Shown here: piece after piece, positions 1 to 10,096 of the stretch | How positions within the stretch are numbered: the first letter of the stretch is position 1 | Layout: every line of letters begins with the position of its first letter | From: an uncultured Gilliamella sp. | GTDB lineage: Bacteria > Pseudomonadota > Gammaproteobacteria > Enterobacterales > Orbaceae | Length of the DNA: 64,000 bases | Assembly (NCBI GenBank): GCA_946482005.1 | Contig: CAMLPV010000014.1 | Span: 1 to 64,000, forward strand | Reading direction: 5' to 3' | Notes under the pieces: generated by a model | Database searches by the model: none | Seen by the model: the letters and a program-made list of their open reading frames with translations, nothing else | Told to the model about the DNA's origin: nothing | Position numbers and translations under genes: made by a program

Positions 1-48
1 TTAATTAGCACACAATATTGGCTTGATAGTGGAATAATAAAACGATGA
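1..48 (+). CDS. 3' end of an upstream CDS (possibly SrfB-like), partial
   Basis: Frame 1 is open from base 1: LISTQYWLDSGIIKR*, TGA at 46-48, overlapping the next ATG (ATGA). SrfB identity is inferred only from the SrfC-like neighbour. Confidence 0.5.
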   Translation, partial: LISTQYWLDSGIIKR

Positions 49-2720
49 AAAATTTAAACGAACAACTACCTAAATCTTGGGAACAGGTTTATCAAGCATC
101 TGCAAAGGCCATTGAATGGGTGGATCAAACGCGTAACTCATCTAAACGTCTGAATAATGAAGCTGATAGTTTAATTCTCGATCTTCGTCGTCTTCGTAAT
201 AGTGCAAAAAAGTTAGGTGATGTATCAAGTAAATCTGTTGCAGTTGGTTTTTTTGGTTTATCGCAGGCAGGAAAATCTTATCTAATTTCAGCATTGGCAG
301 CAGGTCAAAATGGTAAACTTGAAACCGTTGTTGATAATGAAATTTTAGATTTTATTGATCATGTTAATCCTGTCGGAAGTGGTAAAGAGGCAACGGGTCT
401 GGTGACTCGTTTTAGCCGAATAGCTAAAGGAGGTATTGCAAATTATCCTTTAGAACTAAAACTCTTTCAAGAAATTGAAATTGTTAAAATTTTAATTAAT
501 GCTTATTTTAAAGATTTTGATCAACAAAGAATCAGTAATAAAATCGAATTTTCATCATTAAATCAGCTGATTCAAAATATTGAAAGTAAAAAGCAAGATG
601 AATATACCGGTGGTATTACTGAAGATGATATTGTTGATTTATATGATTATCTAGCTGAAAATTTTGGTAATTCGCTTGAAGGATTAAAAGGTGGTTATTG
701 GGAAAAAGCAATGTATTTGCTACCGTATCTTAAAACTTCTGAACGTAGTGCACTTTTTTCAGTTTTATGGGGCGGTATCAGTGAAATTACGGCAGTCTAT
801 ATACAATTAGCGACAACATTAGCTAGCTTAAATTATGTTAGTACAGTATATGCGCCAATTTCAGTATTAGTTAAAGATAATAATGGTACTAAGTCGCAAA
901 TTGACAGTATTATGAATGTCGACATCCTTGATCGATTAAATACTGACCGAGATTCATCAGTAACTATTACTCCTCAAAATGGTGTACCAGCCTCGATTTC
1001 TCTAGCTCAACTTGCTTTTTTAACCGCTGAATTAACTTTTCCATTAGTAAATCAAACGCGTGTGCCTACGTTTGAAAAAGTTGATTTGCTTGATTTCCCA
1101 GGATATCGGGGACGATTAAATTTAACTTCTATTTCAGATGTTAAAGAAGGTAATCCTATTGCTCAACTTTTATTACGGGGTAAGGTTGCTTATCTTTTCG
1201 AAAAATATACTGATAATCAAGAAATGAATGTTCTTGTTGTTTGTACCCCATCAGATAAACAATCTGATGTTAACGACGTTGGTCCCGTTCTTGAACGTTG
1301 GATAGATAAGACCCAAGGAGAGTCAGCAGAAAAAAGAGCGACTAAAAAAGCTGGTCTATTATGGGCTATTACCATGTTCGATAAACGTATTAGCAACTCA
1401 CTAACTTTATCAGAAGATAATCTTAAAAATAGTTGGGGTAAAGGTGGATTACTACAACAAACCATTTTAGAACGTTTTGGTAACTATGATTGGTTAACAA
1501 ATTGGTTTAATGAACATAAATTCAACAATGTTTTTTTAGTACGAAAACCAGGTTTTGATGTACCATTTTTAAATACTGATGCAGAGACAAAACTTGAATT
1601 ATCTTACAACGATACTTATCAAGAAAAAATGCAAATTTTAAAAAATACATTTGTTGAAGATCCTGATGTCAAAGAGTATGTTAACGATCCTGATCAGGCA
1701 TGGGATGCCATGTTAAAATTAAATGATGGTGGTATCGGAAGAATTAGCCAATATTTAGAACAAGTTGCTATCACTGAAATCAAACAACAACGCATTGTTG
1801 AACAACTCAATGAAAAAATTGATTATATTATTAATATGCGTTTTGATACTTGGTATCAGGCAGATAATGATGAAGAACTTGGTAAGAAAAAACAGATTAT
1901 CGCTGATGTTGTTAAAGAACTACAGGGAAAAGCCTTATTACTGGGTGAACTACTTAAAGTATTAGAACTACCTGAACAAACCATTCGTGCACTTTATCAT
2001 ACTAGTGAAACAGGTACTGATACATCTAAAAACGAAGCTCATGATGATATGGGCAATGATATATCAACCGATTTTGGATTGAATACCGATTTTGAATTAT
2101 TTTCCGATGATAATTTCTCATCTAATGTAAAACCAGTAACCATTTTACCAACTGAATGTAAATTGGCTAAAACAATATTTACTACATGGCTAGAGTATTT
2201 AAGAAATATTGTTTTAGATAAACATATTTTACAATTTTTTGGTTTGGAGCAAAAATCACTATCTTTTATTGTCGAAGAGCTTATCACTGCAGCAAATCGT
2301 CTAAAAATTGAAGCAAGTTTAACTGAACGAATATTGCAAAATGAAAATACAGGTAGTAAACGCGATGATCTAGAGTCTAGACAAGTGAGCACTATACATA
2401 CTTTATTAGCAGACTTCATTGCATGGCTCGGTTTTGTTCAAGGACAATCTATTGAAATACCAATGAGCCGAGTCAATCAAGGTAAACCAATATTTTCTTC
2501 ACCATTGAGCCAATTTTCAAGTCAATTATCACATCCACTACCAGTACTTGATGATAAGACTAAAAATTATTCTCAATTTGCTATATTTGATTGGTTTATT
2601 GCATTTGCTATGCTTGCTCAAGAAAATGTCGGGCATCATGCTGGGCGTGAAATAAGTCAAGAACAAAACTCTCGACTTGGTGAGATTTTAATGTTCTTTA
2701 AACAATCACAAATAAAATAG
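45..2720 (+). CDS. SrfC-family putative virulence factor, P-loop GTPase
   Basis: 891 aa; Walker A GLSQAGKS, G3-like DLLDFPG; overall resemblance to the SrfC family. Confidence 0.75.
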   Translation: MKNLNEQLPKSWEQVYQASAKAIEWVDQTRNSSKRLNNEADSLILDLRRLRNSAKKLGDVSSKSVAVGFFGLSQAGKSYLISALAAGQNGKLETVVDNEILDFIDHVNPVGSGKEATGLVTRFSRIAKGGIANYPLELKLFQEIEIVKILINAYFKDFDQQRISNKIEFSSLNQLIQNIESKKQDEYTGGITEDDIVDLYDYLAENFGNSLEGLKGGYWEKAMYLLPYLKTSERSALFSVLWGGISEITAVYIQLATTLASLNYVSTVYAPISVLVKDNNGTKSQIDSIMNVDILDRLNTDRDSSVTITPQNGVPASISLAQLAFLTAELTFPLVNQTRVPTFEKVDLLDFPGYRGRLNLTSISDVKEGNPIAQLLLRGKVAYLFEKYTDNQEMNVLVVCTPSDKQSDVNDVGPVLERWIDKTQGESAEKRATKKAGLLWAITMFDKRISNSLTLSEDNLKNSWGKGGLLQQTILERFGNYDWLTNWFNEHKFNNVFLVRKPGFDVPFLNTDAETKLELSYNDTYQEKMQILKNTFVEDPDVKEYVNDPDQAWDAMLKLNDGGIGRISQYLEQVAITEIKQQRIVEQLNEKIDYIINMRFDTWYQADNDEELGKKKQIIADVVKELQGKALLLGELLKVLELPEQTIRALYHTSETGTDTSKNEAHDDMGNDISTDFGLNTDFELFSDDNFSSNVKPVTILPTECKLAKTIFTTWLEYLRNIVLDKHILQFFGLEQKSLSFIVEELITAANRLKIEASLTERILQNENTGSKRDDLESRQVSTIHTLLADFIAWLGFVQGQSIEIPMSRVNQGKPIFSSPLSQFSSQLSHPLPVLDDKTKNYSQFAIFDWFIAFAMLAQENVGHHAGREISQEQNSRLGEILMFFKQSQIK

Positions 2721-2769
2721 TTATTTTAAATAAATTAAGTGACAATCATTTTATCGTCATTAAATAAAT

Positions 2770-2790
2770 AAGGTAGCATGAAGCTACCTT
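2770..2790. terminator. hairpin aaggtagc-atgaa-gctacctt
   Basis: Perfect 8-bp stem between two genes of the locus; no following T tract. Confidence 0.4.
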
Positions 2791-2802
2791 GGATTATGAA
2801 AA

Positions 2803-2826
2803 GTTTATCAATCTATATTGATAAAC
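2803..2826. promoter_or_regulatory. perfect inverted repeat gtttatcaat-ctat-attgataaac upstream of the 2852 CDS
   Basis: 10-bp perfect arms, 4-nt loop, ~25 bp before the start codon. Confidence 0.45.
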
Positions 2827-2851
2827 TCTTAGTTATGAAATAGAGGATATC

Positions 2852-3898
2852 ATGGCACTAAGAATTGAATTAGAAGGGTATAAACCAGGTATTGCTAGAT
2901 TTTTAGCACAAAAATGGAATGGCAGTGCTGATATTGATATATTGATTCAACGTAACCAAGATAATTATTATTTATCCGGTCTTAATCAGTGGGGACCAGA
3001 AAAAAATTGGCATTCATTGAATAATATGTCAGTAGATAATGAACAATTAATTGGATATGTTGATGAATGGCTAGTTGACTCTTTATTATCTCAAGAAAAC
3101 AGTGTTAGATTTCTTATTCAAATTCGTGATAAACAAAATGAAAGCCATACAGATGGCGGAGTAGTTAATATTGGTGAAACAGTATTTCCATCCTCTGCTT
3201 TGAATATTCAAACAGAACAACCACAGGTTATTGAACAAAATACGATTGAGATAAATGAGGTCAATTCGAATTCGGTTGCATCAGATTCTACCGAATCTTT
3301 AGATTCTCAATCTGAATTGCCAACTGTTAAAGAAGAAAATCAAGCAATGACAGAGTCTGAGGTTGAGATAGAAGTCATACCAGAACCAGCAATTACACAA
3401 GAAGTCATCTCTACTCCAGAACCGACTAAATCAAAAAGTAAATTGAGGATATTTATCCTAATTTTTATAATAATACTGATTTTAAGTGGGCTTGGTGCAT
3501 TAGCATGGTATTTCTTATTTTCTCAAGATAAAAGTTCTTCAGATACTTCAATACAAGGCAATAGTCAGTGTAATGTCGCTAATGTAACAAGTGATGATTT
3601 AACCTTTATTCAACAATGTTTACAGTCAAAACCGAATACTGATGTGTTAATTGAGGTAATCAATCAAGCAAAACAAGCAAATAAATGTAATATTGCTCAG
3701 CGGTTATATGCGAATCAATCCTTATTAAATGCTAAAATTGCCTTACTTTATGCCAAAGAATATGATGAAAAATTTTATCATAACAACTCTTGCTTTAAAG
3801 CAGATAAGGAAACGGCGATTTATTGGTATGAAACTACATTAAATAATGATCCTAATAACGCCTTGGCTAAAGAGCGTCTAGCTGAATTGCAAAAATAA
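2852..3898 (+). CDS. single-pass inner-membrane protein (cytoplasmic N-domain, TM, periplasmic Cys-containing C-domain)
   Basis: TM segment LRIFILIFIIILILSGLGALAWYFLF in the middle; four Cys after the TM; RBS agagga. Confidence 0.6.
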   Translation: MALRIELEGYKPGIARFLAQKWNGSADIDILIQRNQDNYYLSGLNQWGPEKNWHSLNNMSVDNEQLIGYVDEWLVDSLLSQENSVRFLIQIRDKQNESHTDGGVVNIGETVFPSSALNIQTEQPQVIEQNTIEINEVNSNSVASDSTESLDSQSELPTVKEENQAMTESEVEIEVIPEPAITQEVISTPEPTKSKSKLRIFILIFIIILILSGLGALAWYFLFSQDKSSSDTSIQGNSQCNVANVTSDDLTFIQQCLQSKPNTDVLIEVINQAKQANKCNIAQRLYANQSLLNAKIALLYAKEYDEKFYHNNSCFKADKETAIYWYETTLNNDPNNALAKERLAELQK

Positions 3899-3910
3899 TA
3901 AGGTGCAAGT

Positions 3911-5875
3911 ATGAAAAGAAAAGTAATTTCAACATTAATTATCGGATTTAGTTTTACTTGTTTATCTTTGGTTAGTTCGGCTATAGAACCATTAAAGCAA
4001 GAGGGTAAAACAACACTTTACCAGCGAGTTCTTAGTACTCCAACTTGTGAGTTAAAAAAAGATATTAAGGATTCTACTGGTCAATCAGTGCCTGCCTTTT
4101 CTCGTTATTATGTTTATGAGCGTAAAACGGATAATAATCAACAATGGCTTAGTGTTGGTCCAGATTCTTATGGAAAAACCATAGGTTGGATTAATAATGC
4201 ATGTGCTATTGCTTGGAACATGCAAATGACATTAGTCTTTACTAACCCTGTTGATCGTGATTCACTCTTATTTTTTAAAGATAAAGCCTCACTTACGACT
4301 CTTGTTGATGCAAATCAACCTGAAACTTTGTTAAAACCGATTAGAGAGGCACTTAAAAACAATAAATCAGTCCCTGAAATTGTTGCTCAAGAACCAAAAG
4401 AGTATGTTGATTTTAAAACAAATTTTTATTTATTACCTATTTTACAAGGTGAAGAGGTAATGAATGGTAAAGGATTTTATGAGCGTATTTTAGAAGTTGC
4501 ATCAGTGAGTAAGCAAGATGATTTGGTAAAAAATAATAATGCTCAATCTAATGTACAAAGTTCTGATAGTGACATCAATCAGGTAGCGCCATTCAAAGCT
4601 GCGATAGTATTTGTTATAGATTCGACTATTTCAATGGATCCTTATATTTCAAGAACTAAAGAAGCGGTTGAACAAGTATATCGACATATAGAAAAGGAAA
4701 ATTTACAACAACAAGTAAAATTTGGTCTAGTTTCATTCCGTTCAAGTTTACAAACATCGGATAAGTTAGAGTTTTTAACAAAGATTTTTGTTGATCCTAA
4801 CAAGGTACAAAATAGAGAAGATTTTATGCAGTTAAGTTCATCGCTCAAACAGGCGACAGTTTCTACTGCTTATTTTGCTGAAGATTCTTATGCTGGTATT
4901 GCAAAAGCATTAAATGATATTAATTGGAATAGCTTTGGTGCACGTTATATGATTTTGATCACTGATGCTAGTGCTATTCCTGGTGATGATAAACTTTCCA
5001 GTACTGGAATGGATGCTGCGCAGTTAAGACTTGAAGCTCAACATAAGGGTGTTGCTATTTATGCATTACATTTAAAAACACCAAGTGGTGAAAAAGATCA
5101 CCAAGTTGCGGCAACTCAGTATTCAGATCTAACTTATAATGATTATATCCATAAATCACTTTATTATCCTGTTAATGCCGGTGATGTGAATGAATTTGGT
5201 CGGAAAGTGGACTTGTTAGCTAAAGCTCTGTCTGAACAAGTTAAACTAGCGTATAAAGGCGAAGCATCAGTAGGTAATGCAATTAACGCTAAAGATGATA
5301 GCTCCAATATGTTAAAAGATGCATTGCTATTAAGTAAGGCGATGCAACTTGCTTACCTAGGTGATACTAATGGTACGAAAGCACCTTCAGTTTTCAAAGG
5401 GTGGATTGCTGATAAGGATTTTGTTAAACCAACGATACCGACAGCTGAACCTCGCATTTTATTGACTAAATCCCAATTAAGTGATTTAAGTGATATTGTC
5501 AGTAAAATAGCTAATGCGGCTAATGATGGATTGATCTCTGCTGATGATATGTTTTCGCAGTTGCGTTCTGTTGCTGCGGCTATGGGACAAGATCCAAATA
5601 AATTAAAATCAGAGTCAGTGACTAAAATTGCCGATTTAGGTTTATTAGGTGAATATTTGGATAATATTCCATATAAAAGTGATGTCACAGGTCTTGATCA
5701 AGATACTTGGAAGAGTATGAGTGGTTTAGAGCAAGAAAAATTTATTCGAAATTTAAATAGTAAAGTTCGTTATTACCAAAAATGTAATGCCGATGTTGAT
5801 CGTTGGATTTCATTAGCTGAAGGAAGTGATCCACGAGATAATGTTTATCCTATTCCATTAGAAATGTTACCGTAA
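3911..5875 (+). CDS. secreted vWA-domain protein, resembling the periplasmic region of PpkA
   Basis: N-terminal signal peptide; LYQRVLSTP N-terminal motif; vWA MIDAS-like DSTIS (VIDSTISMD) and LITDAS. Confidence 0.7.
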   Translation: MKRKVISTLIIGFSFTCLSLVSSAIEPLKQEGKTTLYQRVLSTPTCELKKDIKDSTGQSVPAFSRYYVYERKTDNNQQWLSVGPDSYGKTIGWINNACAIAWNMQMTLVFTNPVDRDSLLFFKDKASLTTLVDANQPETLLKPIREALKNNKSVPEIVAQEPKEYVDFKTNFYLLPILQGEEVMNGKGFYERILEVASVSKQDDLVKNNNAQSNVQSSDSDINQVAPFKAAIVFVIDSTISMDPYISRTKEAVEQVYRHIEKENLQQQVKFGLVSFRSSLQTSDKLEFLTKIFVDPNKVQNREDFMQLSSSLKQATVSTAYFAEDSYAGIAKALNDINWNSFGARYMILITDASAIPGDDKLSSTGMDAAQLRLEAQHKGVAIYALHLKTPSGEKDHQVAATQYSDLTYNDYIHKSLYYPVNAGDVNEFGRKVDLLAKALSEQVKLAYKGEASVGNAINAKDDSSNMLKDALLLSKAMQLAYLGDTNGTKAPSVFKGWIADKDFVKPTIPTAEPRILLTKSQLSDLSDIVSKIANAANDGLISADDMFSQLRSVAAAMGQDPNKLKSESVTKIADLGLLGEYLDNIPYKSDVTGLDQDTWKSMSGLEQEKFIRNLNSKVRYYQKCNADVDRWISLAEGSDPRDNVYPIPLEMLP

Positions 5876-5880
5876 AGCAA

Positions 5881-6597
5881 ATGTTAGTAATAAAACAACT
5901 TGAAATTTCTCGATTAACGGGTAAATCTTCTTTTAGAGTCTGTTTACCTGAATTGAAATTAAGAGCAGGGGATGTTGTTGTGATTCAAGGAGACAGTGGA
6001 TCGGGAAAAAGTACTTTGCTTGAAATGATTGGTATGATTCTTAAACCAGATAAGGTAGATGGCTTTAAACTTTTTTTAGATAATAACGATCTTGATATTG
6101 CTAAATGGATTAATAACAATGATATAAATCAATTAGCCAATATACGTGCTCAATATTTAGGATTTATGTTGCAAACTGGTGGTTTACTGCCTTTTTTGAA
6201 GATATATGATAATATTTTATTGCCAATTAAATTATTACAAAAAAATGTTGATAATGCACGGTTAGAATATTTGATAGATAAACTAGGTATTTCTCATTTG
6301 CTAAATAAATATCCTAAACAATTATCGATTGGTGAGCGTCAACGAGCTTCTTTTATTCGTTCAATTATCCATAAACCAGCATTACTACTTGCAGATGAAC
6401 CAACCTCTGCTCTCGATCCTTATAATGCGAATTTACTTTTTGATTTAATTATTGAACAGGCAAAACAAGATAATATTGCAGCTATAATAGTTACTCATGA
6501 CTGGCAACGTATTTCAACTAAAGGTTTATTCACTTTATCTGCTAAGTTAGTCTCCTCACATTCATCAGAATTTTTACCTTTACATGATAGGCAGTAA
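5881..6597 (+). CDS. ABC transporter ATP-binding protein (LolD/MacB/TagT-like)
   Basis: Walker A GDSGSGKST, signature LSIGERQ, Walker B LLLADEPTSALD. Confidence 0.9.
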   Translation: MLVIKQLEISRLTGKSSFRVCLPELKLRAGDVVVIQGDSGSGKSTLLEMIGMILKPDKVDGFKLFLDNNDLDIAKWINNNDINQLANIRAQYLGFMLQTGGLLPFLKIYDNILLPIKLLQKNVDNARLEYLIDKLGISHLLNKYPKQLSIGERQRASFIRSIIHKPALLLADEPTSALDPYNANLLFDLIIEQAKQDNIAAIIVTHDWQRISTKGLFTLSAKLVSSHSSEFLPLHDRQ

Positions 6598-6599
6598 AA

Positions 6600-7823
6600 A
6601 TGGCTAAAGTAATATCTAAATGGTTGCTGATTATTCGTTTGTCATTTGCTGATTTATGGTATGACAAAAAAGTTTCATTTTGCATCATTGCATCGGTTAT
6701 ATCTGTTATTACACCATTATTATTATTATTTAGTTTAAAGTATGGGGTCGTTTCACAGCTTCGTCAGCAATTACTTAATGATCCACAAAATTTGGAAGTA
6801 AAAATTGTAGGAAATTTAAATCTTGATGATGCAATGTTTGATTGGATAAGAGCGCAACCAGAAACAGCTTTTGTCATCCCATTAACTCGCTCGCTTAATA
6901 CTCAGGCCGATTTAATAAAAGATTCAAGCCATTTTGTAAGTAACGCTGAGATCATACCAACGGCTAGTGGAGATCCACTTACAAACGATCTACCTACAAT
7001 TGATAATGAAAATAAAGTTTTACTAAGTGCTTTATCGGCGGAAAAAATGCAAGTTACTGTTGGTAGCCGGATAAAACTAATTATTACAAGACAACTTGAT
7101 GGTAAATTCGAAAAAGGTGTAACTGAATTAGACGTTATTGGCATTATTCCAGAAAATCGTTATAGCCGAACAGCTGCTTTTGTTTCGTTAAATTTATTGA
7201 TTGCTATGGAAAATTTTTATGATGGTTATCAAAGTGACCTTTTTGCAACTCAAGTCGGGAAACTTAATCCTCCAAACCATACTTCATTTGCACGAGCCCG
7301 TATTTATGCTAATTCACTAGATAGTGTGGCGCCGTTATCTTTTAAATTACGAGAAAAGCATATTGAAACGCGTACTCAATCTAATGCAATTGAAAATATA
7401 AAAGCAATTGATCGGGTATTTAGTTTTATTTTTAGTGTAATTGCTATTACTGCAGGTTTTGGTTGTATTTTATCATTTACTGGTTCATTTTTATCTAACA
7501 TTGAACGTAAGCGTAAAGATATTGCTTTTATGCGTTTGCTTGGTTTTCAATCAAAAAATATTATGCTTTATTTGATTAACCAAGCTGTAATATTGAGTTG
7601 CTTGGCATTTTTTGTATCTATTATTCTATTTTTATTAGGAAATCATGCGTTTAATAGTGTTTTAGGTGAAAATTTAATTTCACAACCTATTGTAAGTCGA
7701 TTACAATTTCGGCATCTGGTTGTAGCATTTATGCTGACCATGTTTATTGCATGTATTGTTGTGGTTATAGGAGGTCAACGTGCCATTAAAATCCAGCCAG
7801 CTGAAAGTTTACGAGAAGTTTAA
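6600..7823 (+). CDS. ABC transporter permease, FtsX-like (TagS-like)
   Basis: N-terminal TM, large periplasmic domain, three C-terminal TMs with RKDIAFMRLLGF motif; adjacent to ATPase. Confidence 0.85.
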   Translation: MAKVISKWLLIIRLSFADLWYDKKVSFCIIASVISVITPLLLLFSLKYGVVSQLRQQLLNDPQNLEVKIVGNLNLDDAMFDWIRAQPETAFVIPLTRSLNTQADLIKDSSHFVSNAEIIPTASGDPLTNDLPTIDNENKVLLSALSAEKMQVTVGSRIKLIITRQLDGKFEKGVTELDVIGIIPENRYSRTAAFVSLNLLIAMENFYDGYQSDLFATQVGKLNPPNHTSFARARIYANSLDSVAPLSFKLREKHIETRTQSNAIENIKAIDRVFSFIFSVIAITAGFGCILSFTGSFLSNIERKRKDIAFMRLLGFQSKNIMLYLINQAVILSCLAFFVSIILFLLGNHAFNSVLGENLISQPIVSRLQFRHLVVAFMLTMFIACIVVVIGGQRAIKIQPAESLREV

Positions 7824-9402
7824 TACTAAAAAAAATATTTTTTGTTTATTAATATCTATAGGCATGAGTTTATTTCCTTTCATCAGCTATGCTGAGCCAT
7901 GGGATACTAGTTTTTATAATCCTAAACCATCGAACGATGATGTTATTTTACCAATGCCATGTGATGGTAGCTTGGTGATGAAGAAAGTTTATACACCTAC
8001 CAATAAACCACTAGATGATATCAAAGTTATTCTGGGTAGCAACCAAAAAGAGCTTGGTTTTGCTGAATATGCAACTCCAAATTATATTTCGGGTAGTTTT
8101 TCAGATAACGGTAAAGAACGATATTATCTGATAGGTAAATATGAAGTAACAGCATTGCAATATCAAGCTGTGATGAATGATACTTGCCCTTCAGCAAAAA
8201 TTTCACTTATATTTCCAGTGACAAATATTAGTTGGTTTGATGCTATTGCATTTACTGATAAATATAACCGATGGTTAATTGAAAATCAGACAAAAACCAA
8301 ATTAAACAAGATTCCACATGGGTATTTTCGCTTACCTAATAATACTGAATGGGAATATGCAGCACGAGGTGGTACAAAAGTAACTGAATCTGAATTTCGT
8401 GAAAACCACTTTCCAATGACAGCTAACTTAGAAAATTACGCTTGGTTTTCAGGAGCAAAATCTGCCAATGGTAAACTACAACTTATAGGTAGATTACAGC
8501 CTAATCCGCTGGATATTTATGATATTTTGGGTAATGCAAATGAAATGATGTTTGACTCTTTTCGTATGAATAAGTTAGATCGTTATCATGGGCAAGAAGG
8601 TGGAATGATTGTTCGTGGTGGCAGTTATTTAACTCCTGAGTCGTCAATAACTACAGCATTTCGTACTGAAAAACCTTATTATGATGATAAAGGTGCTTAC
8701 AAGAGTCAGGATGTTGGATTTCGTTTGGTTTATACAACTTCAATCATGAATTCAAGTGAGGCTGTTAAAGTTTTAGATAAACAATGGAGTGAACTTGGAA
8801 ATGAAACAACAAGTTCAGCAAATGGTAACGTTGTTAATGAACTTGAGAAAATTACTAAAAAAGTTGATGATGAAAAAACAAAAAAAGAATTGAATCAACT
8901 CAATACGTTGTTACGTAGTGCAAATCAAGCTAGAGATGAACAACGAAATCGTTCTATACAGTCAGCATTACAATTAGGTGCGTTTTTGTGCGCCAATGTT
9001 TCAGATTTAAACAGTAAATTTGAATACAATAATAACTTGTATAATGCAATGACTAATGAAATTTGCGATCCAGATGAAACAGAAACATTGCCTGATGATA
9101 ATATGTGTTCAAAAGTTAAGCTCAATAATTTAAAACAGGTACTCAATGAATCAAAAAATGCAAGAGACTTTATTTTAAAATATTATGCCGATACTATCGT
9201 TACTACTGCATCAAATTATGAAAAAAATATCATTAATGAGCAAGCCCAGCCCACACAATTTATTTTGGAAAACAGTGGTAAAGCCAACATGAGTGATTAC
9301 TTAAAACTTTATTTACAGCATATTAATCAATACATTGTGTCAGGAAAGGTTGATAGAACAACTTGGTTACAGTCTTGTGATGAGATAAAAGGAAAAAAAT
9401 AA
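7780..9402 (+). CDS. secreted formylglycine-generating-enzyme/SUMF1-domain protein (TagR-like)
   Basis: GTG start with ggaggt RBS, signal peptide; motifs YEVTALQYQAVMND, FRLPNNTEWEYAARGG, DILGNANEMMFD, IVRGGSY, DVGFRLV. Confidence 0.85.
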   Translation: MPLKSSQLKVYEKFNTKKNIFCLLISIGMSLFPFISYAEPWDTSFYNPKPSNDDVILPMPCDGSLVMKKVYTPTNKPLDDIKVILGSNQKELGFAEYATPNYISGSFSDNGKERYYLIGKYEVTALQYQAVMNDTCPSAKISLIFPVTNISWFDAIAFTDKYNRWLIENQTKTKLNKIPHGYFRLPNNTEWEYAARGGTKVTESEFRENHFPMTANLENYAWFSGAKSANGKLQLIGRLQPNPLDIYDILGNANEMMFDSFRMNKLDRYHGQEGGMIVRGGSYLTPESSITTAFRTEKPYYDDKGAYKSQDVGFRLVYTTSIMNSSEAVKVLDKQWSELGNETTSSANGNVVNELEKITKKVDDEKTKKELNQLNTLLRSANQARDEQRNRSIQSALQLGAFLCANVSDLNSKFEYNNNLYNAMTNEICDPDETETLPDDNMCSKVKLNNLKQVLNESKNARDFILKYYADTIVTTASNYEKNIINEQAQPTQFILENSGKANMSDYLKLYLQHINQYIVSGKVDRTTWLQSCDEIKGKK

Positions 9403-10094
9403 TGAACAAAGTAATAGGAACATTAGCTTTATGCATATCGATAATTTTAACTGGTTGCCAATCCTCATCAGGTGGTGTAAGTACTAGAAATGCCGATCCT
9501 GCTTTAACTAAAGGTAATACCGCTCAATTTTTCAGTAAATCCGCTTGGCAAGCTTGTGCTATAGGTGTAGGTATTATGGGAGTTGGTTGTTTGTTGTTAG
9601 GTGAAAAAGCGCGCACGTGCCTTGCTTCAGCAGCTATTGGTTGTGGTGTAATGATGGGAGGAAATTATTATTTGGATACTAAACGCGCAGAGTATGCTGA
9701 TGCTGAGATGCGTATTGATGCTTACATTCAAGATCTTCAACAAAACACACTAGAAGTTCAATCAATTACACAAAATGCAAAGAATGTTTTGGATAAAAAT
9801 TTAGCTACCCTTCATACATTAAATGAACAAATAAAAAATGATAATGTGAATAAAAAACAAGCTCAGAAAAATTTAACTCAAATTGATGCAAACATTGCTT
9901 ATCTGAATGATAAATTAAACCGAATTAAAAAAGTTGAAAATGATTGGGTTAATCTTTCTGTACAAGAACAACAATCAGGTGTAAATGTAACAAGATTAGA
10001 TAAAGAAATTGGTCAATTACATAAACAAATTTCAGCACTTGAAAAACAAATTAATTTAGTTACTAAACAACGTTCAGCTGTGAAGGTCAGTTAA
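9402..10094 (+). CDS. lipoprotein with Gly/Cys-rich hydrophobic segment and coiled coil (TagQ-like by position)
   Basis: Lipobox LTGC; hydrophobic ACAIGVGIMGVGCLLLG..., long coiled-coil C-terminus. Confidence 0.65.
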   Translation: MNKVIGTLALCISIILTGCQSSSGGVSTRNADPALTKGNTAQFFSKSAWQACAIGVGIMGVGCLLLGEKARTCLASAAIGCGVMMGGNYYLDTKRAEYADAEMRIDAYIQDLQQNTLEVQSITQNAKNVLDKNLATLHTLNEQIKNDNVNKKQAQKNLTQIDANIAYLNDKLNRIKKVENDWVNLSVQEQQSGVNVTRLDKEIGQLHKQISALEKQINLVTKQRSAVKVS

Positions 10095-10096
10095 TT

